Assembly (NCBI RefSeq): GCF_032362555.1
Contig: NC_083505.1
Span: forward strand, 7,803,501 to 7,867,500
Direction of reading: 5' to 3'
Length of the DNA stretch: 64,000 nucleotides
Origin: Amyelois transitella
Lineage: Eukaryota > Arthropoda > Insecta > Lepidoptera > Pyralidae
The translations under genes and the position numbers were made by a program. Below are positions 33,500 through 47,520 of this stretch, piece after piece. Under the pieces are notes generated by a model. It was not told where the DNA came from and made no database searches. It was given only the letters and a program-made list of their open reading frames with translations. The first letter of the stretch is position 1. Every line of letters begins with the position of its first letter.

Positions 33500-36400
33500 A
33501 TAGTATTTTAAGGACAGCTTCAATATCTTTTCTTTATGAAAACGAATAATTAAGCTGTAACCTTAAAAACAGGAGATAAGTGGATGATACAATTAGTGTA
33601 ATATACTATATATGTATAGCTTTATATAATCATCAATATCAATATGTAAATAAAACTATAGGTAAACAGTTTCAATAAAATTTACTAATTTTAATTATTG
33701 AATGTTTTATTTTGCTCCCTCTTGTTTAATATTTCTTGCTGATTTCCGTGTTTGAAAACACGGGTATTGTAATTCTTAGATATCAGTTAGTTGGTTAGTC
33801 AGTCAGTTACTTAGTTCAAATGTCACCTTGAAACTTTAAAAATTGTCAATAACACTAAAATAGACAAAAAAATCCTTGAATAACTTCGGAATCCAAGTAA
33901 CGCTAGTAACTAGAACAAGCGAGTGTGAGCAAGCGAGTTTATCTAATATATCTTAGATCTCACTTGCTCACACGAAGTAATAAAATTGCTACCCAATAAC
34001 TTTCAAAGGAACCACAACCTATGTTAGGGTCGTGTGCAGACAAACTTTCAACCTTATTAAAATGACATAAGTCTGGCAGGCTTTCCTCTATAGGCAAATC
34101 TTATGCAAATAATGAGAGACGACGATATTTCGATCGACAATTATCGGGCCCAGTTCGGCCATCGTTGATTACCGTCTCTTTCTGTTTTGTTATGTTATAT
34201 GTCATAGAATAATAAACTCTTTTACTTAGTAATCATTGGTATTAAAGACCGTATTCATTTGAAGGAATATTTATTCTTTTAAATATGCATGTGTGTGTGT
34301 ATCTAGTGGAACCACAGTGCACGCTATTTTAACCCGTAAGAATTTTAAAACTATGACTGCAGATATGAACGCGATCGTACGTCAACTAGACCCGCGGTTC
34401 CAGTCGCCGGGTTCTTTTATTTTAGATACTTCCTTCCAGTGACTGGGACCGCTCTTAAAAAAAAAATAGATACTGTATCTACTATTCTACACTCGGTTCA
34501 GTAACATCAAATTATAAAAGTTGTATGCTGTATACGAACAGTAATACATACTATTCCTTTTAGTGATAAACGAGAACAGGTGCGGCGCTTGGTAGACTTG
34601 GTATATAAATCCTGCAAGAGAGATGGCGTTTGCAATGTTACAGGAAAGATATCTTGCGTCTTCCAAGTTTTCTATTGCAACTAATCACTTCATTTTAATC
34701 TTCAATAAATAATTCAAAATGTTGATTGATCTGTTTATTTACTTATGTTTGCAGACCACTTTCTTATTTATTTCACGTTGAAAAACGGTTCATCGAAAAA
34801 GTGATGAAATCCATTGGTACTCAAACCTTTTTCCGTTGTTATCTTAAACTCTTTTTTGCCTTACTTTGACACTTTCTTACGCAGCGTGGTTTATCGGCAA
34901 ACGATCTACCGTTTTACTTCGGTCAGTCACATCATGAGCACTGCAATATTACTTTAATTTCGTCTTGATAGTTAAGTTTAAGTTTTGAAGCGCGGACAAG
35001 CATCTAAAATCTATGGAGTATTTTCTAAAACGACGTCTTAATCTTTAATGATTCGAGTGCGGCTGGTACTTCAATTAAAATTTACTTGTACTCGTAAAAT
35101 GGTATTTACGTCACAAAAAACAACTAGTGGAAGTACAAATTTATTTAAAAAAAACATTCTTACATATGCATTACATTAAATGAAACGCACCATAAAATCT
35201 ATTTAATGAGATTTTAATATTACTTAAAATACAGTTACGGTATAAGAGGAAATAAATGAAGGAAAAAGTAATATTAACTATGGTAATTAAATGGCAGTGC
35301 TGGACTAAAGTTTGCTAGAACTATTAAATGAAATGGATTGCGAAGTAGAAGGCGAGGGCGGGAAATGAGATGATGTGGCCGTAACGTCAGTTATGTTAGC
35401 TCACTGCAGTAGTTCACCTAAATCGATTTATACTTGGTGTGACGGTCGTCGAGTGACCCGTTGGCTTGAAATTGGCACATCCGGGACAGGGACTGACTTG
35501 GCCGTGATGTAATAACATGTTCATTTCTAAAGATCTAATAAAGAAATGATTTTCCATATGTAGCTCGTAGTAATTTACTATTTCGGTAAATTGGTAAACT
35601 AAAATTGTCGAGTGTTTGGTTACGGTCTGTTACAGTCGTTGTTTGTTAAATTCTGACATTCATTCAATCAATGGGAATGGGTGCGGGCGTCGCTCGCACA
35701 ACAATCGCGCTGGCCAATTCCCCTCATTGTGTCCACTCGTAGCAATTACGTATGCGCACTTCCTATACATGACCCACCAGCTCGGTGCCACATCTGGAAC
35801 TGTTATTTTTTTTTCTGGCTTTTTATAAGGATGCGTCTTATTAATTACAATGCTAATGCAAACGAGTACTTTATTACTATACAACTGCCTAGTGAACTTC
35901 TTATTGTTTTATACTTTACTATTATTTATTGTATGAAAAGGTTCAGAAACTCTATGAATCTTTGTGGACATATTATCTCTGCTCATATGATTAAGTTGAG
36001 GGTTCTATTTTTCTAGAGTAAGTCAGTAAGCCGTTAATAAAATTTGCTCTCTCTCCCCCACCCCATTTATTCTAATAAAAGTACTTTTGTTAGAATAAAT
36101 GTCGGTTAACCTTGATAACTTTGGGTTTGCAATTGCTTGCTATTGTGGGATTATGTCTGAGTCACTCAGAAAAGAATTTTGTGGGGTTCGTATATAGCTA
36201 ATTAATGATTTCATTTACGAAAAGTTTCATTAGAGCTTCATATGAAATTATTATTGAGGTGGTACTTTTAATTTAACTTTAATTAACTTTTGTTAATCAC
36301 GACTTTCTCTTTATGCACAAAAAGCAGTTGTTGCAGCCAATACGAGTACAATCATGATTGAAACTAGTTTTGAACTTTGGCATTTTGTTGTTCAGAGAGA

Positions 36401-39400
36401 AGAGAGATTGTGGAAAATTGTTTGTGAACTAGAAACAAACAGTAATATATTACGCCGAAGTAATAGCCTGCGGTGTTCTTCCTCGTAGTTCACACGTCTT
36501 GTACTAACTATTGGTTTAACTTCTCTGTTAGTGCCAATACTTCTTTATCATAATTTTTAGGAATTTAGAATGATCAGCAATATAAAAAAACACTTAAGCA
36601 TTAAAATTAATGTTTAAATATTTGTAATTTTTCCAATTGCTATGTAATATTTTCTTTCTTTATGTAGCGTAGCATAAATGAATAACAACTTTTACCACTT
36701 TTTAAATGTGATGAACTTTGACATTGGAACCTATTTAATTGGCAAATATCTTTTGTGGTATTTATATTTGCTTTCAAGGTTGCCCTTATCTGATGCTACT
36801 TAAAGGTTGAAATGTTCAATATAAGGAGTATTGACGCATCGGTGTCTGTTGATGGTCGTAATATCGGAAACAAAGATTGTGATCTCGAAGTCGTGAGTGA
36901 AGGTGATGTGGATACATTTAGTGTATAATTAGACCTAACGCATTGTAAACACCGGCCGGCGGCGCAGGAGCCCTACGATTCTACAATCTTCAACTGACCA
37001 TTTGTTGGCTTTCACTATGATTGTGATTTGATTGCGGTCATTCGCTCGTTCTCTTAAACAAGTGGCGTTTATACACTCAACTAACGTGAGATCACGATTC
37101 ATTTCCTATCTAACAAATGGACTGACAGACATTTGATGTAAGTTGTGTTCAGTGCTTGTGTTACATCGTTATACGTATTTGTATTTGATATGATTTATTG
37201 TTTGACGATTAATATTGATTGATTAGTTTCGATTCCTATAAAAATTATCACTTGGTGTATAAATTGTCTCCATTTATCATTAAATTAGCATCGATGAAAA
37301 CAGAGTCTAGCAGTTTAATAAATTAAGTTCCAATTCCTTCGGTCGTATTGTATGATCGAAAAATTTTACTTACTGCATGTTAATCTCCAAATAGAACCCT
37401 AGCAATAACGTGTCTAATATGGTGTGGGATTTCAAAATCACTATGCGATGAGCTGACGATTCCGTAGAAATTATCCGTTAGTCACACACACGCATTTGTA
37501 TCACGTTCTAAGCTTTCCTCAACTGTTGGAGTTTGCCGTTCATTATTGAGTCGATAGATCACCGTCAATGCAGTTATTGCGTCCGGTAAGACCATCAATA
37601 CAGTGCTTGGCACATCACGAAACACGATGTGAGTACGTTTGTTCGACCATATTAGTACTTCGTGAACTCTGCCCTTTCTTTACTATTCATTGCTCTCCTG
37701 CAAAGATTCAAATGAATTGATTACGAGTATTGAACAAAAAATTCATAGAGTACAGCTATTTTATCAGCTATAGTATAATTTGACATACATAAAAAGTGTG
37801 AACTGAATTCTCATGAAATTTTTCTTCACTTGTTATATATACATATTTGAAAAGCGACCAGGCAAATGAGGTCCTTTCAGTGTTAATCCAGCAGATTCCC
37901 AAGGGATATGATGTTTCAAATCCAATACAGCCGTGCCGGAAGAAAGGGTATAATATTTTCCTTTCAAAATAAAATGTTAAGTAAATGGCTGTTTCAAATT
38001 GGAACTATGTTTTTCAGTGCCTTAAATTGTCATAATGTACCGACATAGTAACTTCCATATTGATTAAACAGACTTTGAATAAAAATAATTTTGGTTAGGC
38101 TGGGGTTAAATAGGGTTGGCTGTAAATAGGGTTATAAACAGGTGTATCCGTTTTACGGATAATTGATTTGCGCACTATTATCTACTCTTTTAAAAGAAAA
38201 TATCATAACTGATATACTTATTTAAGTTTATCTATATTATGCCGTTCTCTTGATAGCATTGGCGGCCACAAACACAAAGTCTCTATTTTTTTTTTTAATA
38301 TTAAATTAACATTTACAATATGTTTACACGATCCAAAATTCGAGAAGTCTTGTCCGATAAGGATATTTGTGTATAGATGAGTAACTTTTATACGAGATAT
38401 ACAGAATAAAATCAGTTTTTTATTCCCTCTCTATCGATCGAATTTGTTCGTTCAAATACACAAATAATTGTTAAAATTAAAACACTAATAATTATAATTA
38501 TTATACAGATAGCATCAATGCCCAGTTCAATACGCGTTTTTTTTTTATTATTGGCCTGTTACAACAAGGTTTTGTTTTACAAAAGAGAAAAACAATATCG
38601 TATATTTAACTGTTATATAAAAACTGGCTTTAATTATAACGGTGTACTTGTGCATTATTATGTTGAAAACCGCATCTTCTACCCGGGACGTGCCTTCGCC
38701 GCCTGCAGTAGTGTGCTGTGGTAGCATGCACTTCATTCCGCATTGTTCGGGTTCGCAATAGCCGTGCTTGAGACTCCTTACATCCACGATTGACATTCAG
38801 TTTGTACCAGACGACTTAAACTTCACCCCTCCATGGCAAGAGCTAGGGCTGCCGGATTTCAATATATTTATAGTACTTTAAACCAAAATGTCGGGAATTG
38901 TAAATGGACGAGATTTGTCGATTTCAACACAACAACCAATTTTTTTCTCAACTAAATTAATTTAAAACTTGTTATTGTTTAGTACATTTTGTGTTTTGTA
39001 GCATTCTTTGCAAATGCTTCAAGTTGCGTGTATCGCCAACGCCTTTGAATATGAGAACCTATCAACTGTGAGTGTAAGTGTTAAAAATGCTTCAATTCAT
39101 ATGGTGTGTGATGGTAACCCTAAGAAAATCGGCTGCTGCAAAACTTTAGATGTTCCGAATACCAACTTAGAATTGTATTGACAAGAAGCCACTTATCTTC
39201 CTTCCCAGGTTGCTGAGCTACTGAAATATGGACACGGCACAGATTATTTAAGCAGTTGCCACAGTTTATTTTTAGCTGTTTGCGTCTCTCTGTGTCAATG
39301 TTTTATGAGAAAACTGCTCCAGTTGCGGTGTAACGACTACCGAATGTCGCGCTCCAATATTATAATAGGTAGAAATTATGCCTAATTTTTTAGCATTTCT

Positions 39401-41960
39401 CATTTAGAATATTATCTTTTTAGTCACTGTGCTCGTTTATATGATGCTACCAGTCTCTTTTCCAGTAACTAAAAACTGCCGTAAATTATGCCGTATAGTA
39501 GTAAGCGAATGTGTCATCAACTTTGAATATTTACTTTCATGAGCCTACTTTTTGAGTATTTGACTATCTAAGGATTCATGTGGTTTAAGTGGTTTAACCA
39601 TCATGTGTCTTCTCCAAGTAGGACGATCCATCGCGAGGTGATAGGTCGCGGAGGGCGAGTTCATCGCCAGAGCATAATGTTGCTTGAATAGACCTTTCTA
39701 ATTATAGTCGGTGTTAGTCGTACGTGTTGCTTGGTTTATCGATACATTGCGCAAAGACAGTCGGTATAATTCACTAGGTTAGTTGCCTTAGCTGGTATAG
39801 TACTATTATACGTTTGTGTTTTGTAGGAGTATATCTTTTTTGTAGTTGTGACAAAATATTTTTGCACAGTAATTATACTTGGTTATTGCAAAGGTACTTG
39901 GCTACACCAGGCTTCCTAAATAGTTAAATATGATTTTATTCTGTGTCCATAACAAAATTTAATAGAAATCGTTTGATATATGAAATAAAAACCAAATGAA
40001 AGTCCTTGCTTGGAGTGGTTCTTCTTTTGAGTTTTGTATTCATAGTATAACTGCTAGTGCATTATCAGTTAGACGATAATTCTTTCGTGTTTAATTTATT
40101 AGCAAGGAATACGTATTAGGGGAAAAGTTTTTATCAAGATTTATTACACCTAAGGGATGAAGGTGCAATTATCAGTCTTCTCGGTACCCCTGGGAAATTC
40201 GGTGAGGGCTATAATGTGGTTGTAGCCCCTGGACTGTGCACTGTGTAATCAGTTTCATGGTTAGATGGAATAAAACATAAAGTTTGACCATTGAATGTTT
40301 GTTTAGTGTAACGACCCCGACTGGAGTGCCCGTTCGGATGACATTTGTGTATGGAATCATAATTTTACTATTTTATTATCGTGAAAGGAGTGTATTATCA
40401 ATGGTGCAAAATCTGACAGGTTCAAATAAGAAATAGTTTGCAGGTACTCGTATGACAAGTATCAAAGTTAAAACGAGCACACAATTTCAAAGGATTCTTA
40501 TAATTAAACATTTTATTTCTAGACATAATTGCGAATATTTTTTATTCACGGCCGTATCGTGAGAAAGCTGCTTACACGAGTACCCTCGGTGGTCATAACA
40601 TTTCTAGCATAACTAGTGTTAAAATAATAATCTCCATCCTGCCCCTAGAATCCGTACAAAGTCCCCAGGTTAATTACCCCTGGGCATTAAGTATTTTAAC
40701 TTTTACATAGCTAAATGACTCGCTTCCCAAGGGGCCGGGGTCCGGCTTAACAAAGTGTATAATTGAACTCTTTAGAAAGAAAATTATATTTGTTTTTTTA
40801 ACTGTCTATTTCTCGTCTTTGTATTTTTTGCGCAGTTATTTAAATGACGTATTCTGATTTCACCGTGTTCAATATTTCGGCAGCTACCTAGATTATGGCC
40901 AACAACGGGTACCTACTAAAATTAAAACTTAAATTTGTAAGTTTTTTCTATGTCTCAATCCACAATATTGCTTTATACATCATGATATGGGTCAAAATAT
41001 TGGTAAATGTTATAATCTGTGTAAGTTTGCTAAGTCCTAAAATGCCATAATTGTATTTCATGACATGATTTTGCGTACTCCTTTCTAAGCAAAACTGTCG
41101 TGTTTATGAGTTTTGATTACCTAGTCGTAAGTACCTTTAAAAAGTTTATAGAAAATGTTACCTAAAATGCTTAGCATTTCCGTTCGTGAATCACACTATA
41201 ATTGCTTGTACGGATGGCCAATTCATCACTTTGAATTTTTATAGAGCACGCTTCCCTAATAACTGGCAGTTGTTTAATTTTGCCCGCCATGACTATATGA
41301 TTAATCGCTTGAAACATGCTGCTTAACCCTGTTATTTAGGTATTTGGGATTCGTACCTACTAAATTGATGCGATTATAATTTCGTTAAGCTAAATACTGT
41401 TCTGCGTGGTATGTTTGACGATTGAGTAACGGCGTATTATGCCTGTGTCGTGCATTGACTATTTGGAGAGAGTATAATTTGACTGCGCCTTTGCAAAAGA
41501 TGTTACTCTTCGCCACGGCTTGCGGTTGAATAGTTGATCATCAAGCCAAAACATTTCGACAGATGCAAACATCTTAACGACTTGAACATCAAATCGTTTT
41601 GATTTATCATAGCTGCGGTTAGTGTTGTGGTTGGAAATTAAATGATTAGGAATGTAAACTCACTTAATATTTATTGCTGTAGTGTATAGTGTTAGTCAGG
41701 GGAACGGCAGGGGTCACGACACCCACTGTTTGGAGAAACATCGGCGGTAATACAAATATATTGACTCTCTATTATTCTGTTTTCTTCATCGATAAAACTC
41801 GCAGGTAACACAAATTAAATGTATAAATTGTTAGTTGTTTAAAAGTAAGATTTTCTTCTGAAGGCATTTTTTTTTTGCTTTGAATTTAAATTAAAAAAGA
41901 TTTGTTGATATATGTATTTACGATTATGTACCTACTTGATTTTTTTTACATTTTACATAT
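33500..41960 (+). other. Cadherin intron, middle-left part
   Basis: About 8.5 kb of AT-rich DNA with no supported exon. It contains an imperfect inverted repeat around 33922-33974, a moderately GC-rich patch at 35660-35800 and one at 36945-36990. Open frames here are short, without domains or splice context. Confidence 0.4.
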
Positions 41961-42201
41961 AATCACGTCTATGTACCTTGCGGGTGAGATGGAGCTAACA
42001 GTCTAGAAAAGACTGAAAGGGCTACGTTCAGCTGTGTTTATGTTAAAATTGAGATTCAAATAGTGACAGGTTGCTAGCCATTGCCAAAAAGATGAATCCC
42101 AAGTTTATAAGCCTATCCCTTTGTTGTTTTTTTTTATATATATGGGAAAGAGATGAAGTGATCCTTTTCTTTTTTTATTGGTGTCGAAAACCACACGGCA
42201 C
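41961..42201 (-). mobile_element. SINE-like retroposon, near full length but diverged
   Basis: Same order of blocks as 8326-8580: ATCACGTCTATG..., AAAGACTGAAAGG, TTGAGATTCAAATAGTGACA, GGTTGCTAGCC, CCCAAGTTTATAAGCCTATC, then CCACACGGCAC at the right end. The part normally reading GTCGCCTTTTACGACATC is replaced by a T-rich stretch. A target-site duplication is not clear. Confidence 0.75.
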
Positions 42202-45200
42202 TATTTTATATTTATTTAATTTTTTAAATTATTCTTCTTCGTCGTTACCTTTTCCCACTTTCTACGTGGGGTCGGCACAGTATGTTAGTTTCATTTTTTT
42301 AATTATTGTACAGATAAAATTAAATTAGTTATAAACAGTCGTTATATCCAAACTTTAAGCGAATTGAAAGGTCATTAACATCAATCTTGCAAATGACAAA
42401 TCGGTGGCATCTGTTTCGGGGTCACAAACACTAACGATTTCGGAAAAGTAACGCGGGCTAAGCTTTCTCACCGCAAATGTGTGTCCGAAGTTCCATAAAC
42501 CCTGACATTTATCTTCTTTATCCGTGAAGACATTTCCGTCAATCGCCGAAGCAGTATACATCAATTCTATTTATGTTCTAAAATATTTTAGTAATCTCAG
42601 TTTATTTACTATAAGTGTATTTGATTTGAATAATGAGTTTCATACAAATGTTTCCTATTGTAAATGGTAATAAATGGTACTTTATTTTATTACATATATG
42701 TATACACATAAATAATCACGTTTTCTTCCCTTTCGAGGTAGATAGGAACCAACAGTCCCTAAAATATTAAAAGGCAAGTTTAATACTTTAGTAAACTTTT
42801 GCTAGAAAAGGACTGATATTCAGTAATACCCGTAATAAATTGAATCGGGCAAAAGTGTAGTAGTGTGACAGTTTATAAGCTCTGTTATAGCGCGGCGTGG
42901 CTCGGTATAAACATCACTTGGTGCCCTTTAACCTCGCACGTAATAGTCTCGCTTTATTACTTCTTCATATCTTTAAGTTAGTGTTTTTATTTTTAACGCT
43001 ATCTATTTCAACTCTGCTTGATTTTTATGTTACGTAGCTCTTATCAGTTTTTTTTCTATAGACCCTGGTCGAGTTTTTACATTTATGTAGCTACTTAAAC
43101 AGTTAGTGTCTAAAAATTAGTGTAGTCTTCAGCTGAACTTGAAAATAAAATACCTATTGCCTAGTAAGAGTGTAAGGCTTTTTTAAAGACAAAACAAGTT
43201 TCCACATTTTTATGTACTTAAGCACTCAATGTCTGCAAATTAGTGCAAAGTCCTTAGACTCCGACTGCACTCGGCAAGTCGGCAATAGAATACTGTTTCG
43301 CTGGGAGCGCACTCCTATAATGAAATTACCCGCAACAATGCGATCGTGACTGACGCTCCCGCTCCGCTCCGTGCAACCCCGGCCCACTTGCGATCCGCGG
43401 TATCTTCACCACAATACCAGCCTCTGGCGAAATTGCTCTTCATTTGCGTGCACGCCGCGCCGCTTCCGAGCCCACTGCAACATTCTCACGCCCTTCCACA
43501 GGTCAATACCGGCGTCGGCAGCACGCAATATCACGTACCTACCTACCTTACATCATACCTTTGATCGATCGATCGCTATCGAACCTCTAATAAAGCATCG
43601 ACACATTTGTATATCGTGATGTATCATTTTAAAAACATTGCGGTGTATAATTGAAGATACTTATTAGAATTACAATCAGTGTCTTAGTTATGCCGCGTCA
43701 TCCCTGTCAGCTGGCTCTCACGATTGTGAGTACGTAACTACAAGTGGCTCCGGTTAGGTGTTTTCTTTTAAGGGTCAAAAGGCTCAGGGGAATAGTTTGT
43801 TCTACAAAAATACGAGACTGCGCATAGAAACGTGTTTAATAGCCGAAGCCTGCGATGCAACCCGGGCTGGCTCATCCTGGATTGAAGCGAGACGGCGATA
43901 TCTCACGCCCGCGTGATGGAGCGAGCTGACGGAGCAGCTTTTGATATCATAATTAAGCCCGGAACGACCGGCGGCAGAATAAAAAATGTTTATCTTATAA
44001 CCATAAATGAAGATTATTTTTTTAATAACTCAACACATTTGAGTATTAAATCAGGTTCTAACAGTTTGAATACGTTTGCCTTTCGAATACTATTAGAATG
44101 TTACTTGCATCACAAACACACATATCATGCTATCAATTACGTGGGAAAGCATACATGGAAATTTGATTTGGAGGATTAAAAGTTATTGCTTAGTAGGTAC
44201 AGATGAGATTCGATATTTTAAATAGTAAAAAAAACATTATGTTGATTCAATAAGATGAAAGAACCGAAGCAATTCTCAAAATTCTTGCGAGGAAGGGTAC
44301 GAAGCTGTGGGCTATTTATATTATTGTGTGGCGACGAGGCTCGCCGGTACTAAATTTGTTTGTGTGTACTTACATCGTAAGAACTTTGCTTTGTTTTAAT
44401 TTAAACATACATCAATTTATAAACTTATAAATGGGTCCCAAAGTTTCTGTTAGTTTGATTAAATCTTGGTTGAAAATTATTAAATAAAATAAGGATTGGA
44501 GTACATATGAGAAATCAGTTTCACTTTATAAAAAAAAAGAGAACCTAGTAATAAATCAAAACAATAGAATAAACAATTAATGAATAGAGAGGAAAAGAAA
44601 GACCATGTTAAAAATATTTTGATAAAATAAAATAAAAAGTAAACGTTCAAACATAACAGCAAAGGTTAGGTCTTTTATAAGAAGAAGAACAACTAGTAGA
44701 CCGAGAGGAACTAACTTTTCATTTTTACCGATTTAAAGTGTTGTATTTCTATAAAATATCTCCTATTCTTTTCATCTTCAACGAAAGCTAAAAGGTCACG
44801 TCGCAGTATGTATGCATAATACCGTAAATAACTTTGCACAGAAGCAGCGGATGCACGTGTGCGACACTGCACCCTCTTTTTGTTGCGCTTGCGCCACCAA
44901 CTGCTTGCGATCAACTAAGATAAAATAATGAAAACGTAGAAGGACTTCTCGTGTTTTTTGGTAATATTGTATAAGATTTGTGAAGTGGATTAAGGGCTTA
45001 CAGGCGGGTCGTTCTTGTCTTTTCGTTATTTACTTTATATACTAGAATGCGTTGAGAATCTCACGCAATTTTGACCCATAGAAAAAGATTTTTTTTTTTT
45101 CTTTCAATGTTATTATATTCAGTCGTGTTACACTAACATCATATTCAAATTAAGCATTAAGCAAAATTGTGTTGTAAATACTTGCATCATTTATATTTTA

Positions 45201-45202
45201 CA
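42202..45202 (+). other. Cadherin intron, segment with a SINE tail fragment and GC islands
   Basis: No supported exon. A diverged SINE tail lies at 42714-42775. GC-richer patches at 43340-43525 and 43850-43930 carry short overlapping open frames without domains and are more likely regulatory than coding. Confidence 0.35.
42714..42775 (-). mobile_element. Severely 5'-truncated SINE tail
   Basis: AATCACGTTTTCTTCCCTTT is followed by GAGGTAGATAGG and CCAACAGTCC, matching the tail block of the SINE family; the rest of the element is absent. Confidence 0.5.
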
Positions 45203-45469
45203 CTAGCTGTGCCCGCGACTCCGTCCGCGTGGAATAGTAATTTGGGCATCATTGAAGCCCTCAAGGATGAATAATTTTCCCTGTTTTTTTCCAATTTCCA
45301 TTATTTCTTCGCTCCTAATAGTTGAAGCATGATGTTATATAGCTTAAAAACTTCCTCGATAAATGGTCTATTCAACGCAAAAATAATTTTTCAATTTGAA
45401 CCAATAGATAGTCCTGAGATTAGCGCCTTCAAACAAATAAACTTTTCAGCTTTATAATATTAGTATAGA
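45203..45469 (-). mobile_element. Non-autonomous Helitron-like element
   Basis: On the minus strand it begins TCTATACTAATATTATAAAG and ends GCGGGCACAGCTAG. The plus-strand flanks are A (45202) and T (45470), matching Helitron insertion between A and T. A short GC stem (CGCGGAC / GTCGCG) precedes the CTAG end. It is 267 bp, apparently internally deleted relative to 47957-48647. Much of it matches 8871-9165. Confidence 0.75.
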
Positions 45470-46045
45470 TACTATGGTCACTATTAGGCAAGTAAAATTA
45501 TAACCAAGACTGGTGAAATATGCACTATGATTAGAAGAGTGAAAGTTATTTTTAAAACTGAGGTTACACATTTAGGTTATAACAAATTTGTATTGTGCTT
45601 AATTTGAGCCTGCGTTCCCGCGCTTAGGTATGCGTCATTCATTCTAAACGAAAAAAAAGATTAGCTCTTGTTTTAAGAAAATGATCGCTATCTCAATGTA
45701 TTATATCTACGGGTGTATTCAGGATCAAATAGTATGCTTTAAATAAATACCTTTATTCAAGAACTTGAATGTATTTTGCCATACAATCATATGTATTTTA
45801 TTTAATAAACGAAAACAATAATATGAAAAGCAAATTATGTAAGAAAAGAAAAAAGATCATTTTGAAATGCCTGCATGAAAAGATTGTATCTTTTTTTGTT
45901 TTATTAAACGAAATGTGAATATGGATATTGAAGCTTTTGTTATGGTTCATTTCAGATATTGATTGATAACAAAGATCAGTATAGAAAGAGGTTACTACAA
46001 AAATAAAGTAAATATACGTTATGTTTCATATAGGACAGTATTATA

Positions 46046-46296
46046 CGCACCTCCGGTGCGACACTGTCACTTATGCAAAAATTGCAAAAATGAGTTACTT
46101 ATGTAATAACTCTCCTAATGCTTCCCTTAACTTGGTGCGATAACGTTACTTTTGTAGTACACATAGTTACCGCAGTATAAGCTATTCATCTTGTAAAAAT
46201 CTTCAAATATGACAATGTTATGGGATGTTAAAGTTTTAAATGCTTCTCTTTTAAATTGTGTTTTTGCATAAGTGACAGTGTCGCACCGGGGGTGCG
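46046..46296. mobile_element. MITE-like element with long hairpin-capped terminal inverted repeats
   Basis: The left end CGCACCTCCGGTGCG is itself palindromic, and is followed by ACACTGTCACTTATGCAAAAA. The right end is the inverse: TTTTTGCATAAGTGACAGTG, TCGCACC, GGGGGTGCG. The inverted repeats are about 36 bp with one or two mismatches. The 251-bp element has no coding capacity, as expected for a MITE mobilised in trans. Confidence 0.75.
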
Positions 46297-47267
46297 ATAT
46301 GTAACGTCATTAGAACCTTAGCGATAACAGTAATACTAAGCTGCTTTAAAACTCAACGAAAAATTACCATAACGGATATCTCTTGCCGGGTAAAGGCTCT
46401 CCCTTTCAAAGCTTTGTCGAAATATTTACGTCCCATATTGAACGTGAAATTCCAAACAATGTAGCCCGGGCGGTGCATATGTTAGCGCGCCACACGTGCG
46501 CCCTTTAAAGACTGGACAATGAATAAACAGAATGGGCACGGTACGGCCCATTTTTTTCTCTTTAGCATCGTGGTTTCCTAATTTGTTAACTAAAGATCGA
46601 GGCGTGCTCTACTCTTCTAAAATAATATTTGTTAGCAGTGTAATAAAATGTTTAAAGTTTCGATTAATTTTCATTCATTGTTTAGATTTTGCGTCGATTT
46701 CATCTTTGTCCTGTGTATTTCGTTCGAGTCGACTCAAATGACTATGAGAACTAGTATTAAATATTCATCGAGTTACGAGCTTTCATTTATTTTTTCAGTG
46801 TAGACGGACAAACGAGTATGCTTGTGGGTGTATAAGTCGGAATTGGAACTTGAATAAATTGAATTGTCTGACTGGACTATGGGAACGAGCGTATTTCAAT
46901 TGAGATCCAATGTTGGTTTATGTGATTGTGTGTCATCTTAAACAAGCTTACGTTTGAATACGTAGATTTAGCTCCGTAGGCTATGAATTATTTATTGCAT
47001 TATGGAGATAGGGAAATATTATTTAAAGGGAAGGCTGGGAGGCCAGCGTCTGGCGTCAAAGGAGGCGATGTTGTCTTAGTCAATGCCTCTCAACCTAAAA
47101 TCTAGCATACGGTCTTAGATTGTTTTTTTTAAAGGATGTATTCATTTTTCCTATTCCTAAAGAAAAAAAAATTCTTAACCCCTACAATTTGTTTTAGCCC
47201 TTGGTAAATATTTAAAAAAAATTTAGTAAAATATGTTTTCCTCCATGGTCTCCTGTTCATCTACATA
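46297..47267 (+). other. Cadherin intron, no gene seen
   Basis: AT-rich DNA between the MITE and the next SINE. An open frame at 46532-46741 has no domain and no splice support. Confidence 0.35.
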
Positions 47268-47451
47268 CACATAGTCAAGTCTATATACCTTGCGGGGTAG
47301 ACAGAGTCAACAGATTTGGAAAGACTCAAAGACTACTTTCAGCTGTATGACATAATGATGTCATTCAAATAATTCCAAGTTTATTAGTCAGTCCCTACAT
47401 CGCCTTTCCCAACATCCATGGGAAAGATAGGAGTGGTCCTATTTAAAATAA
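47268..47451 (-). mobile_element. Diverged SINE-like retroposon with target-site duplication
   Basis: Block order matches the family (ACCTTGCGGGGTAGACAGAG, TTTCAGCTGTATG, CATCCATGGGAAAGA), with internal loss. It is flanked by a 14-bp duplication with one mismatch, TGTT(C/A)ATCTACATA, at 47254-47267 and 47452-47465. Confidence 0.75.
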
Positions 47452-47520
47452 TGTTAATCTACATAACAAGAATTCTTTATTTCTATTATGTGTCATCAAA
47501 TTACATATAATAATTGCCAT

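Noticed and set aside
33746..33763. CCGTGTT / AACACGG small hairpin
   Set aside because: Seven base pairs in 18 nt is expected by chance in a window this size.
35616..36016. Open frames of 70 and 111 codons
   Set aside because: Composition is ordinary for the intron after the first 150 bases; no domain or conserved motif recognised.
43346..43619. Overlapping open frames of 72 and 82 codons in a GC-richer patch
   Set aside because: Two frames are open over the same bases, no domain, and no convincing splice sites.
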